A stretch of 64,000 bases of DNA from JBHIKY01 sp042139015 (GTDB taxonomy: Bacteria; Bacillota; Bacilli; Bacillales; Marinococcaceae): contig NZ_JBHIKY010000001.1 of the NCBI RefSeq assembly GCF_042139015.1, positions 248,001 to 312,000 of the forward strand, written 5' to 3'. The notes beneath the pieces are model-generated. The model ran no database searches. It saw nothing but the letters and a program-made list of their open reading frames with translations, and was not told the origin of the DNA. Both the position numbers and the translations under genes were made by a program. The number at the start of each line of letters is the position of its first letter. The first letter of the stretch is position 1. Shown here piece by piece: positions 15,896 to 24,053 of the stretch.

Positions 15896-17236
15896 TCAGG
15901 CGCCCATGTGCGTCTCGACTGCATCGACGACTTCCTGGACGTATTTTTCACAAAGCTCGGTCGTTTCCGCCTCTGCCATGACCCGGACAAGCGGCTCGGT
16001 GCCGGACGGACGGACAAGGATGCGGCCGTTGCCGCCCATATCCGCTTCGACGCGGTCAATGACTGCTTTTACCTCGGGGTTGCTGTCAACCTCATGCTTG
16101 TTCGTGACCCTAACATTCACAAGCTTCTGCGGGAACGTCTCCATTTCCGCGGCCAGCTCGGAAAGCGACTTCCCGGACGACTTGACCATTTCCACAAGCT
16201 TTAATGCCGTCAGCATGCCGTCGCCGGTCGTGACGTGATCGAGAAAAATGATATGCCCGGACTGCTCGCCGCCGAGGCTGTAGCCGCCGTTTTTCATTTC
16301 CTCCATCACGTAGCGGTCGCCGACCTTCGTCTGCTTCGTCTGGACATTGATGCCTTCGAGCGCTTTGTAGAGGCCGAGGTTGCTCATGACAGTGGTGACG
16401 ACCGTATTGTGGGCAAGCATCCCTTCCTCGCGCAGATGCTTCGCACAGATGTACATAATTTTGTCGCCGTCCACGAAATTCCCTTTTTCATCGACTGCAA
16501 TCAGGCGGTCAGCATCTCCGTCAAATGCGAGTCCGACGTCCGCCCTTTTTTCCTTTACATAAGCGGCAAGTGCTTCCGGATGAGTGGAGCCGACACCGGC
16601 ATTTATGTTGATACCGTCCGGGTTGTTTCCGATCGTCGAGATATCGGCGTCAAGATCCGCGAACAGGTGCGGCGCGAGCGACGAGGCTGAGCCGTGTGCA
16701 CAGTCAAGCGCAATATGAAGGCCGGAAAAGTCTTCATTAATCGTCTGCTTAAGAAACTGCAGGTATTTCTGCCCGCCTTCAAAATAATCATTAATGATGC
16801 CAAGACCCGAGCCGGCTGGACGCGGCATCGTGTCCTCGCCTTCAATGAGGGATTCAATTTCGTCCTCCTGCTCATCGCTCAGCTTAAAGCCGTCGGAGCC
16901 GAAGAACTTAATCCCGTTATCTTCGACAGGGTTGTGGGACGCAGAAATCATCACTCCGGCATGCGCACTGACTGCTTTCGTTAAATACGCCACGCCCGGG
17001 GTAGAGATGATTCCGAGGCGCATGACTTCCACCCCGATGGAAAGAAGCCCTGACACAAGAGCGCCCTCGAGCATTTCACCGGAAATTCTCGTGTCACGGC
17101 CGATCAATACCTTCGGATGATCAACTTCTCTTGTCAGTATGTACCCCCCGGCACGGCCGAGCCGGAATGCCAGCTCTGGTGTTAATTCTTTGTTTGCTAT
17201 TCCCCGCACTCCGTCGGTTCCAAAATACTTACCCAT
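15896..17236 (-). CDS. glmM: Phosphoglucosamine mutase
   Basis: About 446 residues, full length. It converts glucosamine-6-phosphate to glucosamine-1-phosphate. Seen are the start MGKYFGTDGVRGIANKELTPE, the phosphoserine loop VMISASHNPVEDNG near residue 100, the metal-binding DGDADR motif near 240, the sugar-binding GEQSGHII near 325 and the phosphate-binding RPSGTEPLVRVMAE near 408. It follows cdaR by 33 bases. In B. subtilis GlmM binds and inhibits CdaA, which is a reason for this gene order. GGAGAG lies before the ATG. Confidence 0.96.
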   Translation of the reverse strand: MGKYFGTDGVRGIANKELTPELAFRLGRAGGYILTREVDHPKVLIGRDTRISGEMLEGALVSGLLSIGVEVMRLGIISTPGVAYLTKAVSAHAGVMISASHNPVEDNGIKFFGSDGFKLSDEQEDEIESLIEGEDTMPRPAGSGLGIINDYFEGGQKYLQFLKQTINEDFSGLHIALDCAHGSASSLAPHLFADLDADISTIGNNPDGININAGVGSTHPEALAAYVKEKRADVGLAFDGDADRLIAVDEKGNFVDGDKIMYICAKHLREEGMLAHNTVVTTVMSNLGLYKALEGINVQTKQTKVGDRYVMEEMKNGGYSLGGEQSGHIIFLDHVTTGDGMLTALKLVEMVKSSGKSLSELAAEMETFPQKLVNVRVTNKHEVDSNPEVKAVIDRVEADMGGNGRILVRPSGTEPLVRVMAEAETTELCEKYVQEVVDAVETHMGA

Positions 17237-17269
17237 ACATCCATCTCTCCTTAAGTACGTATCCGTGTC

Positions 17270-18628
17270 TTACTCCGATGTTTCTTCTTCTGGCGGTGGT
17301 TCTTGTTCTTGTTCATCTTGTCTATCTTCTTCCTCTTCTGCTGGTTCCTCCGGCGTTTCATCCGGTTCTTCGTTTTCGTCGTTTTCTTCGGCCGCATTTT
17401 GCTGATACTCTATTTCCACTTCATTGATATCCGGTTCTATTCTTACGTTGGAGGGGCCGGCTGCGCTGATCGGAAGCGTCGTTCTGCCACCGCCATCCTC
17501 GTCTTCCTGCCATTCCGCTGACAGGGCGATATCATCCTGGGTGAGCCCATCAAGCACATTGGCTGCGCCGAAGAGTGTGACATTTGCTTGTCCATCCTCC
17601 GGATTCGCGAAATCAAATTCATGATCCTCCGGCATGTTTTCTATCTCAATCGGGATGCTCTCAAACGCTGCTTCTTCGCGGTCTGCCACCTCGACCTCGA
17701 CCTCAAGCGTCTCCGGACGGATCCGTTCCACGCCTTCGGGGAGCTCCGGATTTATTTCTATCGTGCCATTGCCTTCAATTTCAGAGAGGTCAAGTACCGC
17801 TTCAACGGTATCAATCTCTTCTAAAATTTCCATCGGCCCGAAAATAGTTACCTCTGTCGGCTCAATATCGAGTGATTCAATACTAAGGTTGTCCGGCAGG
17901 CTGCCTTCTCTCGAAAGATTGATCGGCACCTCTGCGGATGGGCTGTCCGCCGGCACGTGTACGTTGACAATCTCTGGATCGGCGGTTATGTTCATTTCTT
18001 CCCCGTACGCGTCATAGGCGACGACCTGGGACTCTCCTTCCACGTCTCCGTTCGCCCCGGAAACATCGACATACGCACGAAGATTTTCAATCCTGCGGTG
18101 CTGCGAAGGCGCTGCAATCACCGTTACCTGTTCCGGGTCGGTCGATGGGTCGCCGAAGGTGTAGCCGTCCTCCGCTTGATCTTCATTTGTCAGCTCCACA
18201 TCGACCGGATAGTCTCTGCTTTCGAGCTCTTCAATCGTGACACTCACGGTGCGGGGACTGATAACAACGTTTAAGTCCGCCGGGAAGTTCTGGTGATCCA
18301 CCCGGACGTTATGGGTGCCTTCCCCCATTTCCTGGAGGTCCACATACACCTCATAATTGGAGCGGGATAATTGAAACAGCATGATCGACGTCTGCGTGCC
18401 GGTCACCTCGACATCGACCGTTTCCGGCATATCGACGACTGCATACTGTTCGTCATTCACCTCCGCCCGCAGCTCCACATCCTCGAGCGTGTAGCTGCTT
18501 TCGTCATTGTTTGGAATGACGCCGGGCTGATTACTGACGTTATTCATGTTTACCATGATATAGAGCATGACCGCGACACACAAGGAGACAAATTTCACAA
18601 ACCAGTGATTGTTGAATAGTCTATCCAT
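17270..18628 (-). CDS. cdaR: CdaR, YbbR-domain regulator of c-di-AMP cyclase
   Basis: About 452 residues from the ATG at 18628, preceded by GGGGAGG; the longer frame to 18721 overlaps most of the end of cdaA and is unlikely. One N-terminal membrane anchor (about residues 10-28) is followed by several extracellular YbbR repeats, recognisable by recurring VSVTIEE and VNVHVPADS strands and by P-EVT-I-GP blocks. The last 45-50 residues are almost all E, D, P and Q, a disordered acidic tail. The start overlaps the cdaA stop by 8 bases, so the two are coupled. CdaR modulates CdaA from outside the membrane. Confidence 0.92.
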   Translation of the reverse strand: MDRLFNNHWFVKFVSLCVAVMLYIMVNMNNVSNQPGVIPNNDESSYTLEDVELRAEVNDEQYAVVDMPETVDVEVTGTQTSIMLFQLSRSNYEVYVDLQEMGEGTHNVRVDHQNFPADLNVVISPRTVSVTIEELESRDYPVDVELTNEDQAEDGYTFGDPSTDPEQVTVIAAPSQHRRIENLRAYVDVSGANGDVEGESQVVAYDAYGEEMNITADPEIVNVHVPADSPSAEVPINLSREGSLPDNLSIESLDIEPTEVTIFGPMEILEEIDTVEAVLDLSEIEGNGTIEINPELPEGVERIRPETLEVEVEVADREEAAFESIPIEIENMPEDHEFDFANPEDGQANVTLFGAANVLDGLTQDDIALSAEWQEDEDGGGRTTLPISAAGPSNVRIEPDINEVEIEYQQNAAEENDENEEPDETPEEPAEEEEDRQDEQEQEPPPEEETSE

Positions 18629-19442
18629 CCTTTTTGCCTCCCCATTGCCACAGGCTGGATGGATTCTTATCTTCCGTGAGCAGCAGCTCTTTTTCCAGCA
18701 TAGCCCGTAAGGTTTCTTCATCTATGTCGCGGTGCAGGTCCCCATTCTTGGTGACGGAGATGCTTCCGGTTTCTTCGGAAACGATCAGCGTCATCGCGTC
18801 GGTGACTTCACTGATCCCTAGCGCTGCACGGTGCCTTGTCCCCAGCTCCTTGGAAATAAACGGGTTTTCCGAGAGCGGAAGGTAGCAGGCAGCCGCTGCG
18901 ATTTCATTGTTTCTCATGATGACCGCTCCGTCGTGCAGCGGGGTATTCGGAATAAAAATATTTATCAAAAGCTCCGACGTAATCGTTGCATTCATCGGGA
19001 TGCCCGTTTCCACATAATCGTTCATGCCCGTTTCGTTTTCAATGGAAATCAACGCCCCAATGCGGCGCTTTGCCATGTATTTCATCGATTTGAGGATGGC
19101 TTCGACGGTCTTTACCGCATTCTCCTCTTCCGGTGTAATGTTTCGGCCGAAAATCCTGCCGCGGCCGAGCTGCTCGAGTGCGCGCCGCAGCTCCGGCTGG
19201 AAAATAATAATGATGGCTAACAGCCCGTATGTAACTGCCTGCGACATAATCCACTGCAGCGTCCGCAGACCGAACAGACTGCTTAGCAGCCAGACGACGA
19301 GAATGACCGTTATACCCTTCAGCAGCTGAACTGCCCGGGTCCCCCGAATTACCGTAATCAGCTTATAAATGACATACGTCACCAGGGTGATGTCCACAAC
19401 CATTCCTAATGTATTTAAAACATTTAAGTCTCCAGGAAACAT
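18621..19442 (-). CDS. cdaA: Diadenylate cyclase CdaA
   Basis: About 273 residues from the ATG at 19442 (GGAGG upstream; the longer frame to 19502 lacks a site and adds residues not seen in the family). Three membrane helices lie in residues 10-85. The DAC domain carries the catalytic motifs LHDGAVIM and LGTRHRAALGISE. It joins two ATP into c-di-AMP, an essential signal for potassium and cell-wall balance. It is coupled to cdaR by overlap. An extended -10 promoter lies just upstream, after the rsiW terminator, so it can be expressed apart from sigW. Confidence 0.95.
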   Translation of the reverse strand: MFPGDLNVLNTLGMVVDITLVTYVIYKLITVIRGTRAVQLLKGITVILVVWLLSSLFGLRTLQWIMSQAVTYGLLAIIIIFQPELRRALEQLGRGRIFGRNITPEEENAVKTVEAILKSMKYMAKRRIGALISIENETGMNDYVETGIPMNATITSELLINIFIPNTPLHDGAVIMRNNEIAAAACYLPLSENPFISKELGTRHRAALGISEVTDAMTLIVSEETGSISVTKNGDLHRDIDEETLRAMLEKELLLTEDKNPSSLWQWGGKKDG

Positions 19443-19490
19443 CGTACTTCCTCCAATTATTATTTCGAAAAAAAACAAAATACCGATTAC

Positions 19491-19499
19491 ATTATAGCA
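19491..19499 (-). promoter_or_regulatory. Extended -10 promoter of cdaA
   Basis: The minus strand reads TGCTATAAT, a perfect extended -10, about 49 bases upstream of the cdaA ATG. The -35 region (GCGTCA) is weak, which is usual for extended -10 promoters. Confidence 0.6.
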
Positions 19500-19609
19500 C
19501 AATTTTTTTCCCTGACGCTCGCCATGTACTATGTGCTTAATCTATCATGAAAAAAATTAAAAAAGGGAATGCTTCCCAGCGAGACTTATGAAACGATATA
19601 GATATATAG

Positions 19610-19641
19610 AAAAATACCTGAAGTACAGCAGCTTCAGGTAT
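19610..19641 (-). terminator. Terminator after rsiW
   Basis: ATACCTGAAG (19614-19623) and CTTCAGGTAT (19632-19641) form a perfect 10-bp stem, followed on the minus strand by a short T-run. It starts right at the rsiW stop. Confidence 0.8.
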
Positions 19642-20289
19642 TTATTCGCTTTCGTCCCCGTGACTCTTATCTCCGAAGGAAAAGGCGTCTACGGCAATTC
19701 GTTTTGTATGATACCATACCCATTCCACAGCCTGGTCCACTTCTTCGACCTCTCCGGCTACATTTCCGGCAGAGGCCATGTAAGGTTTCCCATTAATGAC
19801 CGTTAAATCTCCAGTAATTTCCCCGCGGACCTCGACTTCCCCGTTTCGGACGGTTAAATCGCCATCGACCACTTCTCCTTCCGGTACGATGACCCTTCCG
19901 CCTTCGCGGTCGATCTGAACATTTTCTCCGCCCACGACGGACACCTGGTCAGTGGACTGGTCACTCCAGACCGATATGAGGCTGGTGGCCATCATCAGGA
20001 CGAACAGCGACGCCGCTACGAGAAACGGATGCTGGCGCGCCCAGCGCTTCCATGTCTTTCTTTTCTGCTTCTGCGGAAGGCTCGCCATCACCTCGGATGT
20101 AAATCCGGCCGGTGCTTCCATGTGGGAGGAGCTTTGCACAAGCATCATTGATTTATTCAGCTCATCAAAGTGAATACGACACTCCGGACAGGAGTCTAAA
20201 TGAGTAAAAAAACGAACTCTTTCCTGTTCATTCATTTCCCCATCCAAGTATTTATGCAATTGCGCTTCGCATTGTTTATCACAAGCCAT
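19642..20289 (-). CDS. rsiW: Anti-sigma-W factor RsiW
   Basis: About 215 residues. The N-terminal zinc-binding anti-sigma domain has the H-x3-C-x2-C motif (THLDSCPEC, about residues 30-38) and an upstream cysteine/histidine pair. One membrane helix lies near residues 88-108 (HPFLVAASLFVLMM). The extracellular part carries repeating DGDLTVRNGEV / TGDLTVINGK strands, like polymer-forming repeats. RsiW holds SigW at the membrane until proteolysis releases it. It follows sigW by 15 bases and ends in a terminator. Confidence 0.92.
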   Translation of the reverse strand: MACDKQCEAQLHKYLDGEMNEQERVRFFTHLDSCPECRIHFDELNKSMMLVQSSSHMEAPAGFTSEVMASLPQKQKRKTWKRWARQHPFLVAASLFVLMMATSLISVWSDQSTDQVSVVGGENVQIDREGGRVIVPEGEVVDGDLTVRNGEVEVRGEITGDLTVINGKPYMASAGNVAGEVEEVDQAVEWVWYHTKRIAVDAFSFGDKSHGDESE

Positions 20290-20304
20290 ATTAATCCTCC
20301 CTCC

Positions 20305-20871
20305 TCACGCGCTGCCCAGTCTTTTGCGCAAGGCTTCCCGGCCTCTGTGAATATGTGTCTTCACTGTATTGTCCGGGAGGTCTAAAATGTCGCTGATTTG
20401 TTTTATGGGCAAATCTTCTATGTATCGTAATATAATAGCGGATCTGTACTTTGGAGGCAACTGGGAAATTTCCTCCTGGACCCTGCTCTGCATTTCCATC
20501 GTAACGACCTGCTCCTCTGGAAGCTTATCCGGTGTGGCTATCTGCGAATATCCGGTCAGCCCCTCTGTGCCTTTGACTTCCGCATCAAGCGAATAGTCAG
20601 GCTTTTTCTTCCGAAGCCGGTCGATACAAAGGTTCGTGGTGATCCGGAACAGCCAGGTCGAGAATTTCCGGCTTTCATCGTAGCTGTCCAGATTGGAATA
20701 GGCCCGAAGAAACGCTTCCTGAGCCATATCCTGAGCTTCATGGCTGCTGCCTGTCATCCGAAAGGCAATCTGATAGACTTTGTCCTTGTACAAATCTACC
20801 AGCTCGGCAAACGCATCCTGATCACCATCTTTTTTTATTTCTTTGATTAAGCGCTGTACAACCGCGTCCAT
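20305..20871 (-). CDS. sigW: ECF sigma factor SigW
   Basis: About 188 residues from the ATG at 20871, which has GGAGG 8 bases upstream; the alternative GTG at 20886 has none. Region 2 (FRMTGSSHEAQDMAQEAF, then KFSTWLFRITTNLCIDRLR) and region 4 (LPPKYRSAIILRYIEDLP, then an HTH with IKQISDILDLPDNTVKTHI) are complete. It directs envelope-stress genes against antibiotics and alkaline shock. A matching sigma-W promoter lies upstream, so the operon is autoregulated. Confidence 0.95.
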   Translation of the reverse strand: MDAVVQRLIKEIKKDGDQDAFAELVDLYKDKVYQIAFRMTGSSHEAQDMAQEAFLRAYSNLDSYDESRKFSTWLFRITTNLCIDRLRKKKPDYSLDAEVKGTEGLTGYSQIATPDKLPEEQVVTMEMQSRVQEEISQLPPKYRSAIILRYIEDLPIKQISDILDLPDNTVKTHIHRGREALRKRLGSA

Positions 20872-20908
20872 ACACTCGACCTCCACCCACCAAGCGGGTT
20901 TCTATTCT

Positions 20909-20934
20909 TACGTATCAGTTATCCATCCGTTTCA
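20909..20934 (-). promoter_or_regulatory. Sigma-W promoter (autoregulatory)
   Basis: The minus strand has TGAAAC, a 16-base spacer and CGTA, the exact sigma-W consensus, about 40 bases upstream of the sigW ATG. Confidence 0.9.
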
Positions 20935-21179
20935 ATTTTTACAAAAAAAAATCACGTACTATATATCTATTCTACGAAAATATCCGTATTACAGAAAATC
21001 ATTCAAACGTTTGATTTACATTTTTTTGAACATGCTCTATTGTAACATGTATACCGTTTGTATTACTTATAAAATTTACAAAAATGTGAAAAATTCTAGG
21101 TAGGGGTTTTCATTACTTTCGGATTGGGTAATAATGTAAAGAATGTACAAACATGCATAGTTTTACGGAGGTGAACCCT

Positions 21180-21347
21180 TTGACTGAAACGAAGCTTTTA
21201 AAAGAAATAGAGTGGAAACGTCAATCTCTGAATAAAGCTGCATGGAATAAACCTCTCTTTTCTGAAGAAGTCGTCCGTCTGAGTAAAGAACTTGATTCTT
21301 TATTAAATAGATATGATGGCAAGAAAGCTGTCTCTTCCGACCATTGA
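21180..21347 (+). CDS. Spo0E-like sporulation phosphatase
   Basis: About 55 residues. The Spo0E-family signature S-x-x-L-D is present in VVRLSKELDSLLNRY near the C-terminus, preceded by a first helix (KLLKEIEWKRQSLNKAA). Members remove phosphate from Spo0A~P and delay sporulation. The start is placed at the TTG at 21180 because GGAGGTG lies 7 bases upstream; the in-frame ATG at 21153 would put that site inside the gene. It is transcribed away from sigW and ends in a terminator whose loop holds the stop codon. Confidence 0.85.
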   Translation: MTETKLLKEIEWKRQSLNKAAWNKPLFSEEVVRLSKELDSLLNRYDGKKAVSSDH

Positions 21348-21367
21348 ATCGGGAGAGACTTTTTTTG
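21330..21367 (+). terminator. Terminator of the Spo0E-like gene
   Basis: GTCTCTTCCGA (21330-21340) and TCGGGAGAGAC (21349-21359) pair with one mismatch and are followed by seven T. The stop codon (21345-21347) lies in the loop. Confidence 0.88.
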
Positions 21368-21436
21368 TTTTTAAGGGCCGCTTGATTCTCATTTTAATAT
21401 GGAGATGCGAATAGGCGTAATGGCGGGCTGCACAAT

Positions 21437-21461
21437 AAAAAAACCCGGCGACTGAGCCGGG
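21437..21461 (-). terminator. Terminator of the tRNA operon
   Basis: CCCGGC / GCCGGG stem with seven T following on the minus strand, 17 bases after the last tRNA (Ala). Confidence 0.85.
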
Positions 21462-21477
21462 TGATCGTCTCTATATT

Positions 21478-21553
21478 TGGTGGAGCCTAGCGGGATCGAA
21501 CCGCTGACCTCCTGCGTGCAAGGCAGGCGCTCTCCCAGCTGAGCTAAGGCCCC
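21478..21553 (-). tRNA. tRNA-Ala(TGC)
   Basis: The minus strand begins GGGGCCTTAGCTCAGCTGGG, has the anticodon loop around TTGCACG (anticodon TGC), the GGTTCGATCC T-arm and encoded CCA; the acceptor stem GGGGCCT/AGGCTCC closes with one G-T pair. Last of six tRNAs in the operon. Confidence 0.95.
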
Positions 21554-21569
21554 TTACTAGGTTATGTAA

Positions 21570-21643
21570 TGGAGCGGGTGATGGGAATCGAACCCACGAC
21601 ATCAGCTTGGAAGGCTGAGGTTTTACCACTAAACTACACCCGC
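21570..21643 (-). tRNA. tRNA-Gly(TCC)
   Basis: GCGGGTG/CACCCGC acceptor stem, anticodon TCC in the loop of CAGCCTTCCAAGCTG, GGTTCGATTCC T-arm and encoded CCA. Confidence 0.95.
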
Positions 21644-21652
21644 AGGAATTTC

Positions 21653-21727
21653 TGGAGCGGAAGACGGGATTCGAACCCGCGACCCCCACCTTGGCAAGGT
21701 GATGTTCTACCACTGAACTACTTCCGC
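21653..21727 (-). tRNA. tRNA-Gly(GCC)
   Basis: GCGGAAG/CTTCCGC acceptor stem, anticodon GCC in CACCTTGCCAAGGTG, GGTTCGAATCC T-arm, encoded CCA. With the TCC isoacceptor next to it, the two cover most glycine codons. Confidence 0.95.
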
Positions 21728-21744
21728 GTTGTTTTAGGTAAAAA

Positions 21745-21820
21745 TGGTGAGCCATGGAGGATTCGAACCTCCGACCCTCTGATTAAAAGTCAGATGCTCT
21801 ACCAACTGAGCTAATGGCTC
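21745..21820 (-). tRNA. tRNA-Lys(TTT)
   Basis: GAGCCAT/ATGGCTC acceptor stem, anticodon TTT in CTGACTTTTAATCAG, GGTTCGAATCC T-arm, encoded CCA. Its first 11 bases (GAGCCATTAGC) recur twice upstream at a 146-bp period as part of a tandem repeat. Confidence 0.95.
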
Positions 21821-22112
21821 GCTTTAAGTAATTGCTTTTTTTGCGTGTGGCACACGTTATAAATAACCGTCAATTCTTGTGCTCGTCGCGTACTGCTATG
21901 CAGTACTTGCTCCTCGCAAACCTACTAAGAAGCTTATACAAGAGGTTTACGGTTCGCTAATGGCTCATTATATGAGTTATGCTTTTATGCAGTAACTACT
22001 TGTTATTAACATCCGTTAATGATTGTGCTCGTCGCGTACTGCTATGCAGTACTTGCTCCTCGCAAACCTACAACGATGTTTATTCAGGAGGTTTACGGTT
22101 CGCTAATGGCTC
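21810..22112. repeat. 146-bp-period tandem repeat inside the tRNA operon
   Basis: The sequence GCTAATGGCTC occurs at 21810-21820 (5' end of tRNA-Lys), 21956-21966 and 22102-22112, exactly 146 bases apart each time. A 49-base block is identical at 21877-21925 and 22023-22071, and a 24-base block at 21943-21966 and 22089-22112. Between them lie 17 variable bases. CGCAAACCT and AGGTTTACG on either side of the variable bases can pair, and GTACTGC/GCAGTAC forms a second hairpin, so conserved stems flank a free loop. The part between units has drifted more. It separates tRNA-Lys from tRNA-Tyr. There is no coding potential with a ribosome binding site. Confidence 0.85.
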
Positions 22113-22221
22113 GTTGGTGCAAAGACAAATAGATTGCTTTTAACGTGCACCACTTGATTGTCCCATAGTTTGCTGCTGTTTGCCATAAACAGTGTTCCCT
22201 ATCAAACAGGTTTTAAAACAA

Positions 22222-22307
22222 TGGTGGAGGGGGACGGACTCGAACCGCCGAACCCAAAGGGAGCAGATTTACAGTCTGCCGCGTTTGGCCAACTTCGCTA
22301 CCCCTCC
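22222..22307 (-). tRNA. tRNA-Tyr(GTA)
   Basis: 86 bases with the long variable arm of class II tRNAs; GGAGGGG/CCCCTCC acceptor stem, anticodon GTA in GACTGTAAATC, GGTTCGAGTCC T-arm, encoded CCA. Confidence 0.95.
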
Positions 22308-22382
22308 TTAATGGAGATACTTTTCTATTTAAACAAACGAAAAAACGTTTGTCAACGTTTCTTGAATAGTAGATATAGAAAA

Positions 22383-22457
22383 TGGTGACCCGTACGGGAT
22401 TCGAACCCGTGTTACCGCCGTGAAAGGGCGGTGTCTTAACCACTTGACCAACGGGCC
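22383..22457 (-). tRNA. tRNA-Glu(TTC)
   Basis: GGCCCGT acceptor start, anticodon TTC in CGCCCTTTCACGGCG, GGTTCGAATCC T-arm, encoded CCA. First tRNA of the operon, right after the promoter. Confidence 0.95.
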
Positions 22458-22499
22458 ACAGAGGCAGCAAGAACGGTTATGCTCTTGCTGACATATGAC

Positions 22500-22528
22500 A
22501 TTATATAATAGAGTTCACAGGTTGGCAA
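22500..22528 (-). promoter_or_regulatory. Sigma-A promoter of the tRNA operon
   Basis: TTGCCA, 17 bases, TATAAT on the minus strand, about 40 bases upstream of tRNA-Glu. Confidence 0.8.
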
Positions 22529-22529
22529 T

Positions 22530-22785
22530 AGATTTTAAGAATTTTAAGGAGCACTTTTGGAGTTATTTTTCTACCAGTGCCATTTGCAGATTTTAATGGA
22601 CATATTCACTTGGATCTGTCCTGAGACGCCGTGCCATTCTGATCGGCGAATTTAAACAAACGTTTGATGGAGATGATCACTTCTACCACATAAGTATGCA
22701 CCACATATGATTGATTTGAGCAGCAACTGGAGGCAAGTCTGACAATCTCGTCACTTTGCCGGATCTCCCGTCCACTCAGAAGCCA
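22530..22785. other. Intergenic region without a gene
   Basis: About 255 bases between the tRNA promoter and the ddl terminator. I see no open frame with a ribosome binding site, no repeat and no convincing promoter. Confidence 0.5.
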
Positions 22786-22786
22786 A

Positions 22787-22821
22787 CCAAAAAGCCTGCC
22801 GTGATCAGTATCACAACAGGC
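22787..22821 (-). terminator. Terminator after ddl
   Basis: GCCTG..GTGAT and ATCAC..CAGGC pair around a 4-base loop with two-base internal mismatches, then TTTTTGG on the minus strand, 11 bases after the ddl stop. Confidence 0.75.
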
Positions 22822-22832
22822 TGAGCATGTAA

Positions 22833-24032
22833 TTAATTATTCGTTTTCGTGCCTTTGGCGCCTTCTGCATTCTGCATATTAAAGAGGTTCGAATCAATGG
22901 AGAAGATCAGCTTCTCCCGCTCGCGCTTCCGCTTTAACGACAGCTGGATGAGCTGGTGCAGCAGCTGGGAATATTTTTTCCCGGCCGGCTCCCACAGGTA
23001 GAAGGAAAGAGAGCCTGGAATCGTGTTGATTTCATTGACGAAGACCTTGTCTGCCGTCTGGTCAATCAAGAAGTCAATGCGCGATACACCGCTGCAGCCG
23101 AGGATCTGAAACGTATCCTTGGCGAGTTCTTCGACTTCTGTCTTTCGTTCTTCGGTAACCGGCGCCGGAATGATGCGGTCGGTGCTTTCCATACCTTTGG
23201 AGCCTTCGCCGCCTTTGCCGCTGCCCCCCTGATATTTATCCTGATAGCTTAAAATATCTTCGGTTTTCAGCACTTCTTCAATGACGGAAGCTTCGACTTC
23301 TTCGTAATCACCGACGACGGAGCAGTTTACTTCTTTCATATCAGAAACCATCGGCTCCACCAGTATTTTCCCTGCAAATTCCATCGCTTCTTCCACCGCG
23401 CCTTCGAGCTCTTCCCGGTTGGCCGCTTTGTTAATGCCGACGCTTGAGCCCAGGTTCGCCGGTTTGACGATGACTGGATAGGTGAGCTTTTGTTCGATCA
23501 TGCCTTCAATTTCACCGCTGTCCTCGGCCCAGTGACTGTTATAAAACCACACGTAATCAAGCACCGGCAGGCCGGAATCACGGAGCATCTGCTTCATGAC
23601 GACTTTATCCATTCCGGCCGCAGAAGACATGACGTCACAGCCTACATAAGGAAGGTCAAGCAGCTCGAAAAAGCCCTGCAGTGCACCGTCTTCTCCAAAG
23701 GTCCCGTGGACGATCGGAAAAGCCACGTCGATTTCTGCCACCTCGCGTTTTCCAAATTTCGGCACGGGGTTTTTCTGAAGGATGACACTGCCGGATTCTG
23801 AACGTGTCACGGTTATTTTCTGGGCGGCAGCAAGGAGCTGCTTCAGGTCTTTGTAAGACTCAATATCAAGGAGCTCTTCTCCTGTATACCACTGACGGTC
23901 CTTGCTTATATAGACAGGGACGACTTCATATTGCTGGTCATCCATTGCTTTTATCGCCTGGAGTGCAGAAATAACCGACACTTCATGCTCGACGGAAATT
24001 CCTCCGAAAAATACACCTACTCTAGTTTTCAT
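22833..24032 (-). CDS. ddl: D-alanine--D-alanine ligase (ATP-grasp)
   Basis: About 399 residues, longer than the usual 350-360. Seen are GVFFGGISVEHEVSVISA at the start, the GTFGEDGALQGFFELLDLPYVGCD block near residue 115, VIVKPANLGSSVGI near 190 and FVNEINTIPGSLSFYLWEPAG near 345. Extra length comes from an insert rich in G, K, S and E (around residue 270, GSGKGGEGSKGMEST) and a C-terminal tail. It is the last gene of a three-gene operon after a Mur ligase. D-Ala-D-Ala is the default product; a different second residue (such as lactate or serine) cannot be excluded from sequence by eye. Confidence 0.88.
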   Translation of the reverse strand: MKTRVGVFFGGISVEHEVSVISALQAIKAMDDQQYEVVPVYISKDRQWYTGEELLDIESYKDLKQLLAAAQKITVTRSESGSVILQKNPVPKFGKREVAEIDVAFPIVHGTFGEDGALQGFFELLDLPYVGCDVMSSAAGMDKVVMKQMLRDSGLPVLDYVWFYNSHWAEDSGEIEGMIEQKLTYPVIVKPANLGSSVGINKAANREELEGAVEEAMEFAGKILVEPMVSDMKEVNCSVVGDYEEVEASVIEEVLKTEDILSYQDKYQGGSGKGGEGSKGMESTDRIIPAPVTEERKTEVEELAKDTFQILGCSGVSRIDFLIDQTADKVFVNEINTIPGSLSFYLWEPAGKKYSQLLHQLIQLSLKRKREREKLIFSIDSNLFNMQNAEGAKGTKTNN

Positions 24033-24053
24033 TAATGTCTTCCCCTCGCTTCC

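Noticed and set aside
21471..21814. Open frames of 80-94 residues across the tRNA genes
   Set aside because: They are made of tRNA sequence on both strands; the tRNA structures explain the region.
21830..22140. Possible CRISPR array because of repeated blocks with variable sequence between
   Set aside because: Only two full units, repeat much longer than a CRISPR repeat, 17-base loop too short for a spacer, and no cas genes.
22158..22470. Open frames over tRNA-Tyr and tRNA-Glu
   Set aside because: Same reason: tRNA sequence read as codons.
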